Positions 1-7,386 of a stretch of 23,374 nucleotides of DNA are shown one piece after another. Position 1 is the first letter of the stretch. Every line of letters begins with the position of its first letter. The translations under genes were made by a program, and so were the position numbers. The stretch comes from Pseudomonadota bacterium (GTDB taxonomy: Bacteria; Pseudomonadota; Alphaproteobacteria; Rhizobiales; Xanthobacteraceae). The notes beneath the pieces are model-generated. The model had not been told where the DNA came from. It saw only the letters and a program-made list of their open reading frames with translations, and did no database searches. The DNA lies in contig JAEWFG010000293.1 of assembly GCA_023388935.1 (NCBI GenBank), positions 1 through 23,374 of the forward strand. The letters are read 5' to 3'.

Positions 1-1
1 G

Positions 2-472
2 GACGACGATTTCCCGCAATGGCCCGACCTCGTGATCATCGACGGCGGCCGCGGCCAGCTCAACGCCGTCCGGGAAATCTTCACAAATTTCGGGCTGACC
101 CAGGTGTCGCTGATGTCGGTCGCCAAGGGACCGGACCGGGACGCCGGCCGCGAGACCCTGTTCATGCCGGAGCGCGAGGCGATCAAGCTGGAGCCGCGCG
201 ATCCCGTGCTCTATTTCATCCAGCGCCTGCGGGACGAGGCCCACCGCTTCGTCATCGGCTCGCACCGCAAGCTGCGCAAGAAGGACATCCGCGAGGCCGG
301 TTTGCAGGAGATTCCGGGCATCGGCCCGTCACGCAAACGTGCCTTGCTGCATCATTTCGGAACCCTGAAGGAGATCGAACGGGCCTCGATCGCCGATCTC
401 GGCAAGGTTCCGGGGGTGAGCGCCGAAAGCGCCCGCAGGATTTTCGAGTACTTCCATCCCCAGCCGGGATAA
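2..472 (+). CDS. uvrC: UvrABC system protein C, C-terminal part (5' end outside window)
   Basis: This is the C-terminal 156 residues of UvrC, the nuclease subunit of nucleotide excision repair, which cuts on both sides of a lesion after UvrA/UvrB loading. The frame is open from the first bases of the window, so the gene begins upstream. The opening segment reads D-L-V-I-I-D-G-G-R-G-Q-L-N-A, the highly conserved core of the RNase H-like 5'-incision domain. The last ~60 residues hold two helix-hairpin-helix motifs (I-P-G-I-G-P-S-R-K-R and V-P-G-V-S-A-E-S-A-R), the DNA-binding tail typical of UvrC. The stop is TAA. The next gene, pgsA, follows in the same direction about 100 bp on, an arrangement I recall as common in Rhizobiales. 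Identity is secure; only the start is missing. Confidence 0.96.
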   Translation, partial: DDDFPQWPDLVIIDGGRGQLNAVREIFTNFGLTQVSLMSVAKGPDRDAGRETLFMPEREAIKLEPRDPVLYFIQRLRDEAHRFVIGSHRKLRKKDIREAGLQEIPGIGPSRKRALLHHFGTLKEIERASIADLGKVPGVSAESARRIFEYFHPQPG

Positions 473-505
473 ACAAAAGGGGGCTGCGGTCATATGGTCG
501 TCGCA

Positions 506-530
506 TCCCGCACCCCATTTGGGGGCGGGA
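506..530. terminator. Stem-loop between uvrC and pgsA
   Basis: T-C-C-C-G-C / G-C-G-G-G-A pair around a bulged A, then CCCC pairs with GGGG across an ATTT loop, giving a 10-bp GC-rich stem. No T-run follows, so this is at best a weak or Rho-assisted terminator, or an mRNA processing or stability structure. A TTGACC box (534-539) lies just after it and could be a -35 element for pgsA, but no convincing -10 follows. Confidence 0.35.
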
Positions 531-568
531 CGGTTGACCTTCAGGCCACGGCGGTATTGGTAGGACGG

Positions 569-1186
569 ATGAACATCGCCACGACACGAGGGACCACCAG
601 CCGCGCGATGTCCCTCCCGAACATCCTGACTTATGGCCGGATCGCCGCGATCCCGGTCGTGGTCGGGTGCATCTACGCCCAGTCGATCATGGACGGGCCG
701 CTGTGGCTGCGCTGGGTGGCGGTCGCCATCTTCATCGGTGCCGGGGTGACCGATTACCTCGACGGCTATTATGCGCGGATCTGGAATCAGCAATCGGCGT
801 TCGGCCGGATGCTCGATCCGATCGCCGACAAGCTTCTGGTCGCATCGTGCCTCTTGATGCTGGCCGCCGACGGCATCATCCACGGCTGGTCGCTATGGGC
901 CGCCATCGTGATCCTGTGCCGCGAGATCCTGGTCTCGGGCCTGCGCGAATACCTCGCCGCACTCCGCGTCAGCGTGCCCGTGACCAAGCTCGCCAAGTGG
1001 AAGACCACGGTCCAGCTGGTCGCCATCGGCTTCCTGCTTGCGGGCGAGGCCGGCGACCAGGTCGTGCCGGTGGTGACCCAGATCGGCCTCCTCCTGCTTT
1101 GGGCCTCGGCGATCCTCACGATCTACACCGGCTACGACTATTTCCGCGCCGGCATCCACCATCTCATCAAGGAGGATGAGGGATGA
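569..1186 (+). CDS. pgsA: CDP-diacylglycerol--glycerol-3-phosphate 3-phosphatidyltransferase
   Basis: This enzyme makes phosphatidylglycerophosphate from CDP-diacylglycerol and glycerol-3-phosphate, the committed step to phosphatidylglycerol and cardiolipin in the inner membrane. The CDP-alcohol phosphatidyltransferase signature is complete: D-Y-L-D-G-Y-Y-A-R, then G eight residues later, then D-P-I-A-D (about residues 61-87 from this start). Several hydrophobic helices surround it. I chose ATG 569 (205 residues). ATG 608 (starting M-S-L-P-N-I-L-T) would match the usual ~185-residue family length better, and a further in-frame ATG at 494 looks too early. The stop overlaps the start of moaD as ATGA, so the two are probably translationally coupled. 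Confidence 0.93.
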   Translation: MNIATTRGTTSRAMSLPNILTYGRIAAIPVVVGCIYAQSIMDGPLWLRWVAVAIFIGAGVTDYLDGYYARIWNQQSAFGRMLDPIADKLLVASCLLMLAADGIIHGWSLWAAIVILCREILVSGLREYLAALRVSVPVTKLAKWKTTVQLVAIGFLLAGEAGDQVVPVVTQIGLLLLWASAILTIYTGYDYFRAGIHHLIKEDEG

Positions 1187-1434
1187 AGGTGAAGTACTTC
1201 GCCTGGGTGCGCGAGCGCGTCGGCAAGGCGGAGGAGACGATCGAGCCGCCTGCGACCGTGCGCACCGTGGAGGAGCTGATCGCCTGGCTGTCCGGCCGCA
1301 GCGAGGCCTATGCCTATGCGTTCGAAAAGCCGAAGGTGATCCGTACCGCGATCGATCATGCCCACGTCAAGTCGGACGCCGCCATCGCGGGTGCCCGCGA
1401 GATCGCGTTCTTCCCGCCGATGACCGGCGGCTAG
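1183..1434 (+). CDS. moaD: Molybdopterin synthase sulfur-carrier subunit
   Basis: This is the small subunit of molybdopterin synthase, a ubiquitin-like protein. Its C-terminal Gly-Gly is adenylated and thiocarboxylated, then donates sulfur to convert cyclic pyranopterin monophosphate into molybdopterin. The product has 83 residues, the usual MoaD size, starts M-K-V-K-Y-F-A and ends P-P-M-T-G-G, so the functional di-glycine tail is present at the exact C terminus. The start ATG overlaps the pgsA stop by the ATGA arrangement, and moaE begins 3 bp after the moaD stop. The pairing with moaE makes the assignment firm even though MoaD sequences are only weakly conserved. Confidence 0.93.
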   Translation: MKVKYFAWVRERVGKAEETIEPPATVRTVEELIAWLSGRSEAYAYAFEKPKVIRTAIDHAHVKSDAAIAGAREIAFFPPMTGG

Positions 1435-1437
1435 GCC

Positions 1438-1905
1438 ATGACCTGCCCCGTCACCATCCGCATCCAGCAAGACGATTTCGACATCGCGCGCGAGATCGCG
1501 ATCCTGACCAAGAGCCGCACCGATATCGGTGCCGTCGTGAGCTTTTCCGGCATCTGCCGCGGCGACGAGGACAGCGCGAACATCGCCGCGCTCACGCTCG
1601 AACATTATCCTGGCATGGCGGAGGAAGAGATCGGGCGCCATGTCGACGAAGCGGTGTCGCGCTGGCCGCTGAACGGCGTCACGGTGATCCACCGCGTCGG
1701 GAGGTTCGTGCCCGGCCAGAACATCGTGCTGGTGCTGACCGCCTCGCAACACCGCCAGGCAGCATTCCAGGCGGCCGAGTTCCTGATGGATTACCTCAAG
1801 ACCAGCGCGCCGTTCTGGAAGAAGGAAAAGAGCGCCACCGGCGCCGGCTGGGTCGAGGCCCATGCCCGCGACGACGAGGCCGCCGCACGCTGGACCCGAT
1901 CCTGA
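1438..1905 (+). CDS. moaE: Molybdopterin synthase catalytic subunit
   Basis: This is the large, catalytic subunit of molybdopterin synthase, forming a heterotetramer with MoaD and inserting the dithiolene sulfurs of molybdopterin. The 155-residue product shows the family core: the G-A-V-V-S-F-S-G-I-C-R region near residue 36, L-E-H-Y-P-G-M-A-E, the I-H-R-V-G segment, and near the C terminus A-P-F-W-K-K-E followed by G-W-V-E-A. The lysines of that last stretch correspond to the catalytic and MoaD-binding lysines of E. coli MoaE. moaD lies directly upstream, and the stop overlaps the next start as TGATG. Other molybdenum cofactor genes are not in the window. Confidence 0.95.
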   Translation: MTCPVTIRIQQDDFDIAREIAILTKSRTDIGAVVSFSGICRGDEDSANIAALTLEHYPGMAEEEIGRHVDEAVSRWPLNGVTVIHRVGRFVPGQNIVLVLTASQHRQAAFQAAEFLMDYLKTSAPFWKKEKSATGAGWVEAHARDDEAAARWTRS

Positions 1906-2864
1906 TGGCAAGAGTTTCGAAGAAGACCGCGCGCGGCCGCGCCGCACCAAAGCTTGCGAAAGTGGGCCGCGGCGAGCTTCTCACGCTGCTCGACTTCGTC
2001 CGCTATGCGGCGAGCCGCTTCGTCGAGGCCAAGCTCGCCTTCGCCCATGGCACGACCGATCCGGTCGCGGAAGCCGCCTTCCTGATCTGCGAGGCCTTGC
2101 ATCTGCATCCCGACCAGTTCGAGATCTTTGCCAACGCGCGCGTCACGGCCGCGGAGAGCAAGGCCCTCCTCGACCTGATCCATCAGCGCGTGACCACGCG
2201 CAAACCGGCGGCCTATCTCGTCAACAAGATCTACATGCGCGGCCTGCCCTTCTATGTCGACGAGCGCGTCATCGTTCCGCGCTCCTTCATCGGCGAGCTC
2301 CTGGATTCGCATTTCGGCGGCGCCGGCGAGGCCGGCTCGCTGATCGACGACCCCACGGCGGTCGAACGCGTGCTCGATCTCTGCACCGGCTCGGGATGCC
2401 TGGCGATCCTCGCAGCGCATCATTTCCCGAATGCCACGGTCGATGCCGTCGACATCTCCAAGGGCGCGCTCGAAGTCGCCACGCGCAATGTCGGCGAATA
2501 CGGGCTCGATGACCGGATCAGCCTCAATCGCGGCGATCTGTTCGCCCCGCTTGGCGATGCGCGCTACGACCTGATCATCACCAACCCGCCCTACGTCGAC
2601 GCGGAAGGCATGGCCGCGCTGCCGCCGGAATGCCGGGCCGAGCCGAAGCTCGCCTTCGACGGCGGCGATGACGGTCTCGACGTGGTGCGCCGGATCCTGC
2701 GCGACGCGCCCGATCACCTGACGCCGGACGGCGGGCTGCTCTGCGAGATCGGCCGCGGCCGCGACCTGGTCGATGAGGCCTTTCCGGAGCTGCCGCTGCT
2801 TTGGCTGGACACCGAAGACTCCGAGGGCGAGGTGTTCTGGATTGCGGCCGCCGATCTCGGCTGA
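1905..2864 (+). CDS. prmB: Ribosomal protein L3 N5-glutamine methyltransferase
   Basis: This SAM-dependent class I methyltransferase modifies a glutamine of 50S protein L3 and is a relative of the release-factor methylase PrmC. From ATG 1905 (overlapping the moaE stop as TGATG) the product has 319 residues. The N-terminal helical region and the segment P-A-A-Y-L-V-N-K-I-Y-M-R-G-L-P-F-Y-V-D-E resemble E. coli PrmB. The SAM loop reads V-L-D-L-C-T-G-S-G-C, and the substrate-glutamine motif is N227-P-P-Y230, followed by V-D-A-E-G-M, which favours PrmB over PrmC. The frame is open further upstream to 1176, but that stretch is out-of-frame moaD/moaE sequence. Placement after moaDE in one coupled run is unusual functionally, because the product acts in ribosome assembly. 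Confidence 0.92.
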   Translation: MARVSKKTARGRAAPKLAKVGRGELLTLLDFVRYAASRFVEAKLAFAHGTTDPVAEAAFLICEALHLHPDQFEIFANARVTAAESKALLDLIHQRVTTRKPAAYLVNKIYMRGLPFYVDERVIVPRSFIGELLDSHFGGAGEAGSLIDDPTAVERVLDLCTGSGCLAILAAHHFPNATVDAVDISKGALEVATRNVGEYGLDDRISLNRGDLFAPLGDARYDLIITNPPYVDAEGMAALPPECRAEPKLAFDGGDDGLDVVRRILRDAPDHLTPDGGLLCEIGRGRDLVDEAFPELPLLWLDTEDSEGEVFWIAAADLG

Positions 2865-2952
2865 TCCGTAACGCGCGACCGCGCTCCGGCGGAACAAGTC
2901 AAATACCGCCACGTTCATCCCTCGACGAATCTCGCTTCCGGAGGATGTCCGC

Positions 2953-3540
2953 ATGCTCGCGCCATCAAGCGAACTGCTGCGCGCTGGCGTGGCGCTGAAA
3001 CTCAACCATCTCAACCGCGCCGCCCGATCTTATCTGCGTGACCGCACCAGTCAGGCCACGGGACGCGCCACGTCCTATGCAGTCGCGGCGGGACTGTTCG
3101 CAGTGGCGGGGCTGTTCCTGATCGCTACCCTCTTCGTCGGCCTGATCGCCCTGTACCGCTGGATCGCAATCACCTACGGGCAATTCTGGGGCTTCGGTGC
3201 CGTCGCGGCCGTGCTCCTCGTGCTGGCCGCAGCCTGCGCCGGGGTGGCTACGGCTCAGATGCATCGCCGGACCAAGCCGATCGTGCCGCTTGCCAGCCGC
3301 ATGCGCGTGGCGATCACCACCCCGCGTATCCCGCGCGGAACGGTCAAGCAGGCCGTGAAGGAGGTCGCGACGACGATTCCCCTGGTGCCCCTCGCACCGG
3401 GCGAACGCAGTCATGACGGCAAGGCCTCGCCGGCTCGCGCCAACCGCCCCGTGCAACTTGGGCTGATGCTCGCCGCGATCGGGCTGCTGGGCATCACGGC
3501 GGCGCGCCGAAGGCGCCGCGGTCACCGATTGGATGCTTGA
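2953..3540 (+). CDS. Holin-like / DUF-type inner-membrane protein
   Basis: This is a 195-residue membrane protein of uncertain function. Two long hydrophobic helices occupy about residues 37-63 and 74-98, separated by a short aromatic loop. A basic linker and a third, shorter hydrophobic stretch lie near the C terminus (about 157-170), followed by an Arg-rich end. This two-helix organisation resembles proteins annotated as 'phage holin family' in Rhizobiales, a label that reflects topology and not phage origin; no phage genes are nearby. The start has a strong GGAGG (2940-2944) eight bases upstream. The gene overlaps the next (YihY family) by 8 bp, so the two are probably co-translated and may act together in the envelope. 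No catalytic motif is visible. Confidence 0.7.
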   Translation: MLAPSSELLRAGVALKLNHLNRAARSYLRDRTSQATGRATSYAVAAGLFAVAGLFLIATLFVGLIALYRWIAITYGQFWGFGAVAAVLLVLAAACAGVATAQMHRRTKPIVPLASRMRVAITTPRIPRGTVKQAVKEVATTIPLVPLAPGERSHDGKASPARANRPVQLGLMLAAIGLLGITAARRRRRGHRLDA

Positions 3541-4672
3541 AATGCGCATGCAGCGCTCGGAGCAGTTCGACAGCTGGCTGCTGGTCGCCGCCACGGCCGT
3601 CTTCGTGCTGACCGCGGAGCGCTATTTCCAGGAGTCCGGCCTCACTGGATCCGGCTCCTTGCAAAACCGCCGCAACCGCGAAGGAAATTCGCCGGAAACG
3701 AGCGTCGCGCGTGCGACGACACAGCCCGGCCACGGCCGCCGCTCGAAAAGCCCGTTCGCGATCCCCTGGGCCGGCTGGAAGGATATCTTCTGGCGCACCT
3801 ATCAACGGATCGACGACGATCGTCTGCTCGCAACCGCCGGCGGCGTCGTCTTCTTCGGGCTGCTCGCGATCTTTCCGGCCGTCACCGCGCTCGTCTCGTC
3901 CTACGGACTGTTCGCCGATCCCTCGACGATCAGCAACAATTTGCAGACGCTGGCGATGATGCTGCCCGCGGGCACATTCCAGATCGTCGAGGACCAGGTC
4001 GCGCGCGTGGTCTCGAAGGGCAACACCGCGCTTGGCGCCGCCTTCCTGTTTGGCCTCGTGCTCGCGGTCTGGAGCGCCAATGCCGGTGTCAAATCCATCT
4101 TCGACGCCCTCAATGTCGCCTATGAGGAACGCGAGAAGCGCGGCTTCATCAAGCTGAACCTGGTGTCGCTGGCCTTCACGATCGGCGCCATCGCCGCGCT
4201 GCTGCTGATGGTCGGCGCCGTGGTCGTCTTCCCGCTCGCGCTCGATCATCTCGGCATTGCGCCCGAACGCAAGCTGATCGTCGCGCTCGCGCGATGGCCG
4301 CTGCTGCTCGTCATCCTGCTCGGGGCGCTCGCCGTCCTGTACCGCTTCGCGCCCAGCCGCGACGCACCGCGCTGGCAATGGCTGAGCATCGGCGCGGTGA
4401 CGGCCGCGATCCTCTGGATCGCCGGCTCGGCGCTGCTGTCGTGGTATCTCTCGGCATTCGCCAATTACAGCGCGACCTACGGCTCGCTGGGCGCGGCGAT
4501 CGGCTTGATGACGTGGATGTGGATGTCGGCGATCGTGATCATGTTCGGCGCTGAGCTGAACTCGGAGATCGAGCGGCAGACTCTGCGCGACACGACCATC
4601 GGCCTGCCGAAGCCGCTCGGCAGCCGCGAGGCCGTCTCGGCTGACACGGTCGGCGCCGCCGCGCCGTTCTGA
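3533..4672 (+). CDS. YihY/virulence factor BrkB family membrane protein
   Basis: This is a 379-residue integral inner-membrane protein of the YihY/BrkB family, whose molecular function is not established. The core starts near residue 85 (W-K-D-I-F-W-R-T-Y-Q-R-I) and has six predicted membrane helices at about 100-126, 165-190, 207-235, 253-270, 283-308 and 318-345. It includes the family-typical Y-S-A-T-Y-G-S-L-G and F-G-A-E-L-N-S-E segments near the end. The first ~80 residues are an extension with one more hydrophobic segment (about 14-29) and a polar linker; ordinary family members are near 300 residues, so the extension is notable. The start overlaps the upstream gene by 8 bp; in-frame ATGs at 3542 and 3548 are alternatives. 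A strong hairpin follows the stop. Confidence 0.88.
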   Translation: MLEMRMQRSEQFDSWLLVAATAVFVLTAERYFQESGLTGSGSLQNRRNREGNSPETSVARATTQPGHGRRSKSPFAIPWAGWKDIFWRTYQRIDDDRLLATAGGVVFFGLLAIFPAVTALVSSYGLFADPSTISNNLQTLAMMLPAGTFQIVEDQVARVVSKGNTALGAAFLFGLVLAVWSANAGVKSIFDALNVAYEEREKRGFIKLNLVSLAFTIGAIAALLLMVGAVVVFPLALDHLGIAPERKLIVALARWPLLLVILLGALAVLYRFAPSRDAPRWQWLSIGAVTAAILWIAGSALLSWYLSAFANYSATYGSLGAAIGLMTWMWMSAIVIMFGAELNSEIERQTLRDTTIGLPKPLGSREAVSADTVGAAAPF

Positions 4673-4677
4673 TCGCG

Positions 4678-4706
4678 ATGGTCAGGCCGAGTGCCGGCCT
4701 GACCAT
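4678..4706. terminator. Bidirectional hairpin between convergent genes
   Basis: The arms 4678-4689 and 4695-4706 are a perfect 12-bp inverted repeat (ATGGTCAGGCCG and its complement) around a 5-base loop AGTGC. It lies 5 bp after the YihY-family stop and 13 bp from the end of the convergent methyltransferase gene, which is where a shared terminator is expected. There is no T-run on either side, so termination strength is uncertain. Confidence 0.6.
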
Positions 4707-4719
4707 ATCCCTAGCGAAA

Positions 4720-5559
4720 TCAGCGTTTGCTGATCACCACCTCCAGATATTCGCTATGCACCACGACCGTGCCGTCATCGGCATGATTGAATTCGCCGAG
4801 CAGCGTCACGAGATCGTGCCGCAGTGCGGCCTGGCCGGTCTCGTCGAGCGTGGCAAAGGCTTTCAGCATCGGTCCGTAATACGACTTGAAGACGTCGAGC
4901 CAATGATCGGGTGAACGATAGCGGAACACGAACATGCGCGGCTCGGCCGCGATCTCCGAAGCCTGGCTTCCGAACATCTCTGTGAGCTGAGCCGGCGTAC
5001 CCCAGAGCGCGGGCGACTTCACGCCCGCGGGCGGCGCGACATGCTTGCCGATGACCTTGAAGAGCTGGCCGATGAAACCTTGCGGCGTCCAGTTGGCGAG
5101 GCCGATCTTGCCGCCGGACTTGCAGACGCGTGCGAGCTCGGCAGCCGCCTTGTCCTGGTCGGGCGTGAACATGACGCCGAAAGTCGAGACAACGACGTCG
5201 TAGCTCGCATCGGCAAACGGCAGCGCTTCGGCGTCTGCCTCGCGGAATTCGATCATCAGACGTTCGGCTGCGGCGCGCTCGCGTCCACGCTTGAGCAGTG
5301 CCGGCACGTAGTCGGTGGATGTGACATCGCACCAGCGCCGTGCCGCGGCCAGCGTCGCATTGCCATTGCCGGCGGCAACGTCCAGCACTTTGCTGCCGGC
5401 ACGAAGGTCCAGCGCCTCACAGAGCTGTTCGCCGACGATCTGCAAGGTGGTACCGACGATGGCATAGTCGCCGGACGACCAGGCGCCGTGCTGGCGCTGC
5501 TTGACGGCGGCGAGATCGGGTTGGGCTGCGGCTGGCTTGAGCGCTGCGGATGTCGACAT
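4720..5559 (-). CDS. Class I SAM-dependent methyltransferase (Methyltransf_11 / UbiE-like)
   Basis: This is a 279-residue soluble methyltransferase with an unknown, probably small-molecule, substrate. The SAM-binding fold is clear: motif I V-L-D-V-A-A-G-N-G-N at residues 58-67, an acidic residue ending strand 2 (S-T-D-Y), motif II/III A-D-A-E-A-L-P-F-A-D-A-S-Y-D-V-V, and L-A-R-V-C-K-S-G-G-K as the post-motif loop. The W-T-P-Q-G-F-I-G segment is like that of UbiE-type and arsenite-methyltransferase-like relatives. The start has a good AGGAG a few bases upstream on the minus strand. The gene is divergent from the winged-helix regulator at 5681, so the two may share the 121-bp intergenic region, but no clear operator is visible. 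No genes of a matching pathway are adjacent. Confidence 0.85.
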   Translation of the reverse strand: MSTSAALKPAAAQPDLAAVKQRQHGAWSSGDYAIVGTTLQIVGEQLCEALDLRAGSKVLDVAAGNGNATLAAARRWCDVTSTDYVPALLKRGRERAAAERLMIEFREADAEALPFADASYDVVVSTFGVMFTPDQDKAAAELARVCKSGGKIGLANWTPQGFIGQLFKVIGKHVAPPAGVKSPALWGTPAQLTEMFGSQASEIAAEPRMFVFRYRSPDHWLDVFKSYYGPMLKAFATLDETGQAALRHDLVTLLGEFNHADDGTVVVHSEYLEVVISKR

Positions 5560-5680
5560 GGCAATCTCCTGCGGTTGAAAGCCGCGGGACGATAGGGCGC
5601 ATGCGGTTCGCTGGCCTTGAGAGCAGCATTATTTTACGCTGAGAGGACCTTGATTTCCGAGCGGGAGCCGAGGGGGCAGC

Positions 5681-7243
5681 GTGGCGTTCCAGTTTGAGGA
5701 TTTCTTGCTCGATCCTGACCGTCGCGAATTGCGGCGGGCGGATACGCTCGTCGCGCTCGAGCCCCAGGTGTTCGATCTCCTGACCTATCTCGTCGGCAAC
5801 CGTGCGCGCGTGGTGACGCGGGACAATCTGCTCGACGCGATCTGGAACGGCCGCGTCGTGTCGGAATCGACGCTGACCAGCCGGATCAATGCGGCGCGGC
5901 GCGCGGTCAACGACAACGGCGAGGAGCAGCGGCTGATCCGCACCATCGCGCGCAAGGGGGTGCGGTTCGTCGGCGAGGTGACCGAGCTCTCCGACGCCGC
6001 GCAGCCGGCTGCGGCGGGCAAGCCGACCGGTCCGGCGCCGGCGGCATTGCCGCTGCCCGATCGTCCGGCGATCGCGGTCCTGCCCTTCACCAATATGAGC
6101 GGCGAAGCCGAGCAGGATTATTTCTCGGACGGCATCAGCGAGGACATCATCACCGCGTTGTCTAAGCTGCGCTGGTTCTTCGTCATCGCGCGCAACTCCT
6201 CCTTCATCTACAAGGGCCGCACGGTTCACCTGCGCCAGATCGCCGAGGAGCTCGGCGTGCGCTATGTCGTCGAGGGTAGTGTTCGCAAGGGCGGCGACCG
6301 CGTCCGCATCACCGCGCAGCTCAACGACGTCGCTACCGGCAGCCATCTCTGGGCTGAACGCTACGACCGCGAGCTCGCCGACGTCTTCGCCGTGCAGGAC
6401 GAGATCACCGAAGCGATCGTCGCCGCGATCGAGCCGCAGCTCTACGCCGCCGAGAGCTTTCGCGCCCAGCGCAAGCCGCCCGACAGCATGGATGCCTGGG
6501 ATCTCCTGATGCGCGCCCTCTCCCACTACTGGCGCGTGACCCGGCAGGATCACGTCGTGGCGCAGGCCCTGCTCGAAAAGGCCATTGCGCTCGATCAGAA
6601 CTACGGCAAGGCGCTCGGGCTGCTCGGCACCAGCTACATGTTCACCGCGCATATGGGCTGGATGGAGATGGCCGCCGCAATACCCGCCGCCGAGCGCGCC
6701 GCGCGTGCCGCGATCCGTGCCGACAACGAGGATGCCTGGGCGCACAATGCGCTCGGCCACGTCCATCTGTTCGCACGGCGGTTCGGGGATTCGCTGGCGG
6801 AGTTCGAGACCGCGCTGCGGCTCAATCCCAACTTCGCGCTCGCGCAGGGCTATTACGGGCTGACGCTCGGCTATTGCGGCCGCTGGCAGGACGCCGACGA
6901 GGCCGCGCGGCGGGCGATCCGCCTCAGCCCGCGCGACCCTTACGCGCCGGTCTATTTCGGCATCGCGGCCTATGCCCGCTTCCTGGGCCGCGACTACGAG
7001 GAAGCCATCCGGCTTGCCCAGGAGTCCTTGCGCCAGCGCAGCGACTTCGTCGGCGGGCACCGGGTGCTGACCGCGGCCGCTGGCATGGCCGGGCAGACCG
7101 GGATCGCCCGCGCCGCGTTGGAGGAGCTCCGCCGGGCCCAGCCGAACGTATCGCTGGCCTGGATCGCCGAGTTCATGCCGATCAAGCTTGCTCGCGACCA
7201 CGACCACTATCTCGAAGGCTTTCGCCGGGCCGGCCTGACTTGA
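5681..7243 (+). CDS. Winged-helix (OmpR-type) regulator fused to TolB/adenylate-cyclase-like and TPR domains
   Basis: This is a predicted cytoplasmic transcription regulator of 520 residues. Residues 1-100 form an OmpR/CadC-type winged-helix DNA-binding domain (L-E-P-Q-V-F-D-L-L, then T-R-D-N-L-L-D-A-I-W, then the recognition helix S-T-L-T-S-R-I-N-A-A-R-R-A). A Pro/Ala linker follows. Residues about 127-265 carry the domain found N-terminal to TPRs in many cyclase-like proteins (A-V-L-P-F-T-N-M-S-G, Y-F-S-D-G-I-S-E-D-I, G-S-V-R-K). The rest is TPR-like helical repeats (about 280-500). Unlike CadC there is no membrane helix between the domains, so the sensor is presumably internal. The start codon is GTG, with AGGGGG a few bases before it. 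Target genes and signal are unknown; the divergent methyltransferase is a candidate target by position only. Confidence 0.85.
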   Translation: MAFQFEDFLLDPDRRELRRADTLVALEPQVFDLLTYLVGNRARVVTRDNLLDAIWNGRVVSESTLTSRINAARRAVNDNGEEQRLIRTIARKGVRFVGEVTELSDAAQPAAAGKPTGPAPAALPLPDRPAIAVLPFTNMSGEAEQDYFSDGISEDIITALSKLRWFFVIARNSSFIYKGRTVHLRQIAEELGVRYVVEGSVRKGGDRVRITAQLNDVATGSHLWAERYDRELADVFAVQDEITEAIVAAIEPQLYAAESFRAQRKPPDSMDAWDLLMRALSHYWRVTRQDHVVAQALLEKAIALDQNYGKALGLLGTSYMFTAHMGWMEMAAAIPAAERAARAAIRADNEDAWAHNALGHVHLFARRFGDSLAEFETALRLNPNFALAQGYYGLTLGYCGRWQDADEAARRAIRLSPRDPYAPVYFGIAAYARFLGRDYEEAIRLAQESLRQRSDFVGGHRVLTAAAGMAGQTGIARAALEELRRAQPNVSLAWIAEFMPIKLARDHDHYLEGFRRAGLT

Positions 7244-7386
7244 GCCGCGAAAGAGGCCGCTATCCCCTCGAATCAACAATGATGTTAAGGTCATGCCGCT
7301 TGGGGGAGCATGAGGCGCGACGGGTTCGGACGGCGACCCGTGTTTTCCCGGGTAAGGCAGTCAGCTCTTGAGGCGTAACGCGCGGC

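Noticed and set aside
1176..1904. Upstream extension of the prmB frame over moaD and moaE
   Set aside because: The extension is an out-of-frame reading of two well-supported genes; PrmB similarity begins after ATG 1905, which overlaps the moaE stop.
2953..3540. Prophage remnant suggested by the 'holin-like' protein
   Set aside because: No lysin, structural or integrase genes are nearby; the holin label reflects two membrane helices only, and base composition matches neighbours.
5573..5590. Possible operator GCGG-N7-CCGC in the methyltransferase/regulator divergent region
   Set aside because: Four-base GC arms are expected by chance at this composition, and the site overlaps no recognisable promoter.
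5417..7294. 625-codon minus-strand open frame across the winged-helix/TPR gene
   Set aside because: It is a compositional shadow of the regulator gene and the divergent methyltransferase, with Arg/Gly/Ala/Asp-rich translation and no motifs.
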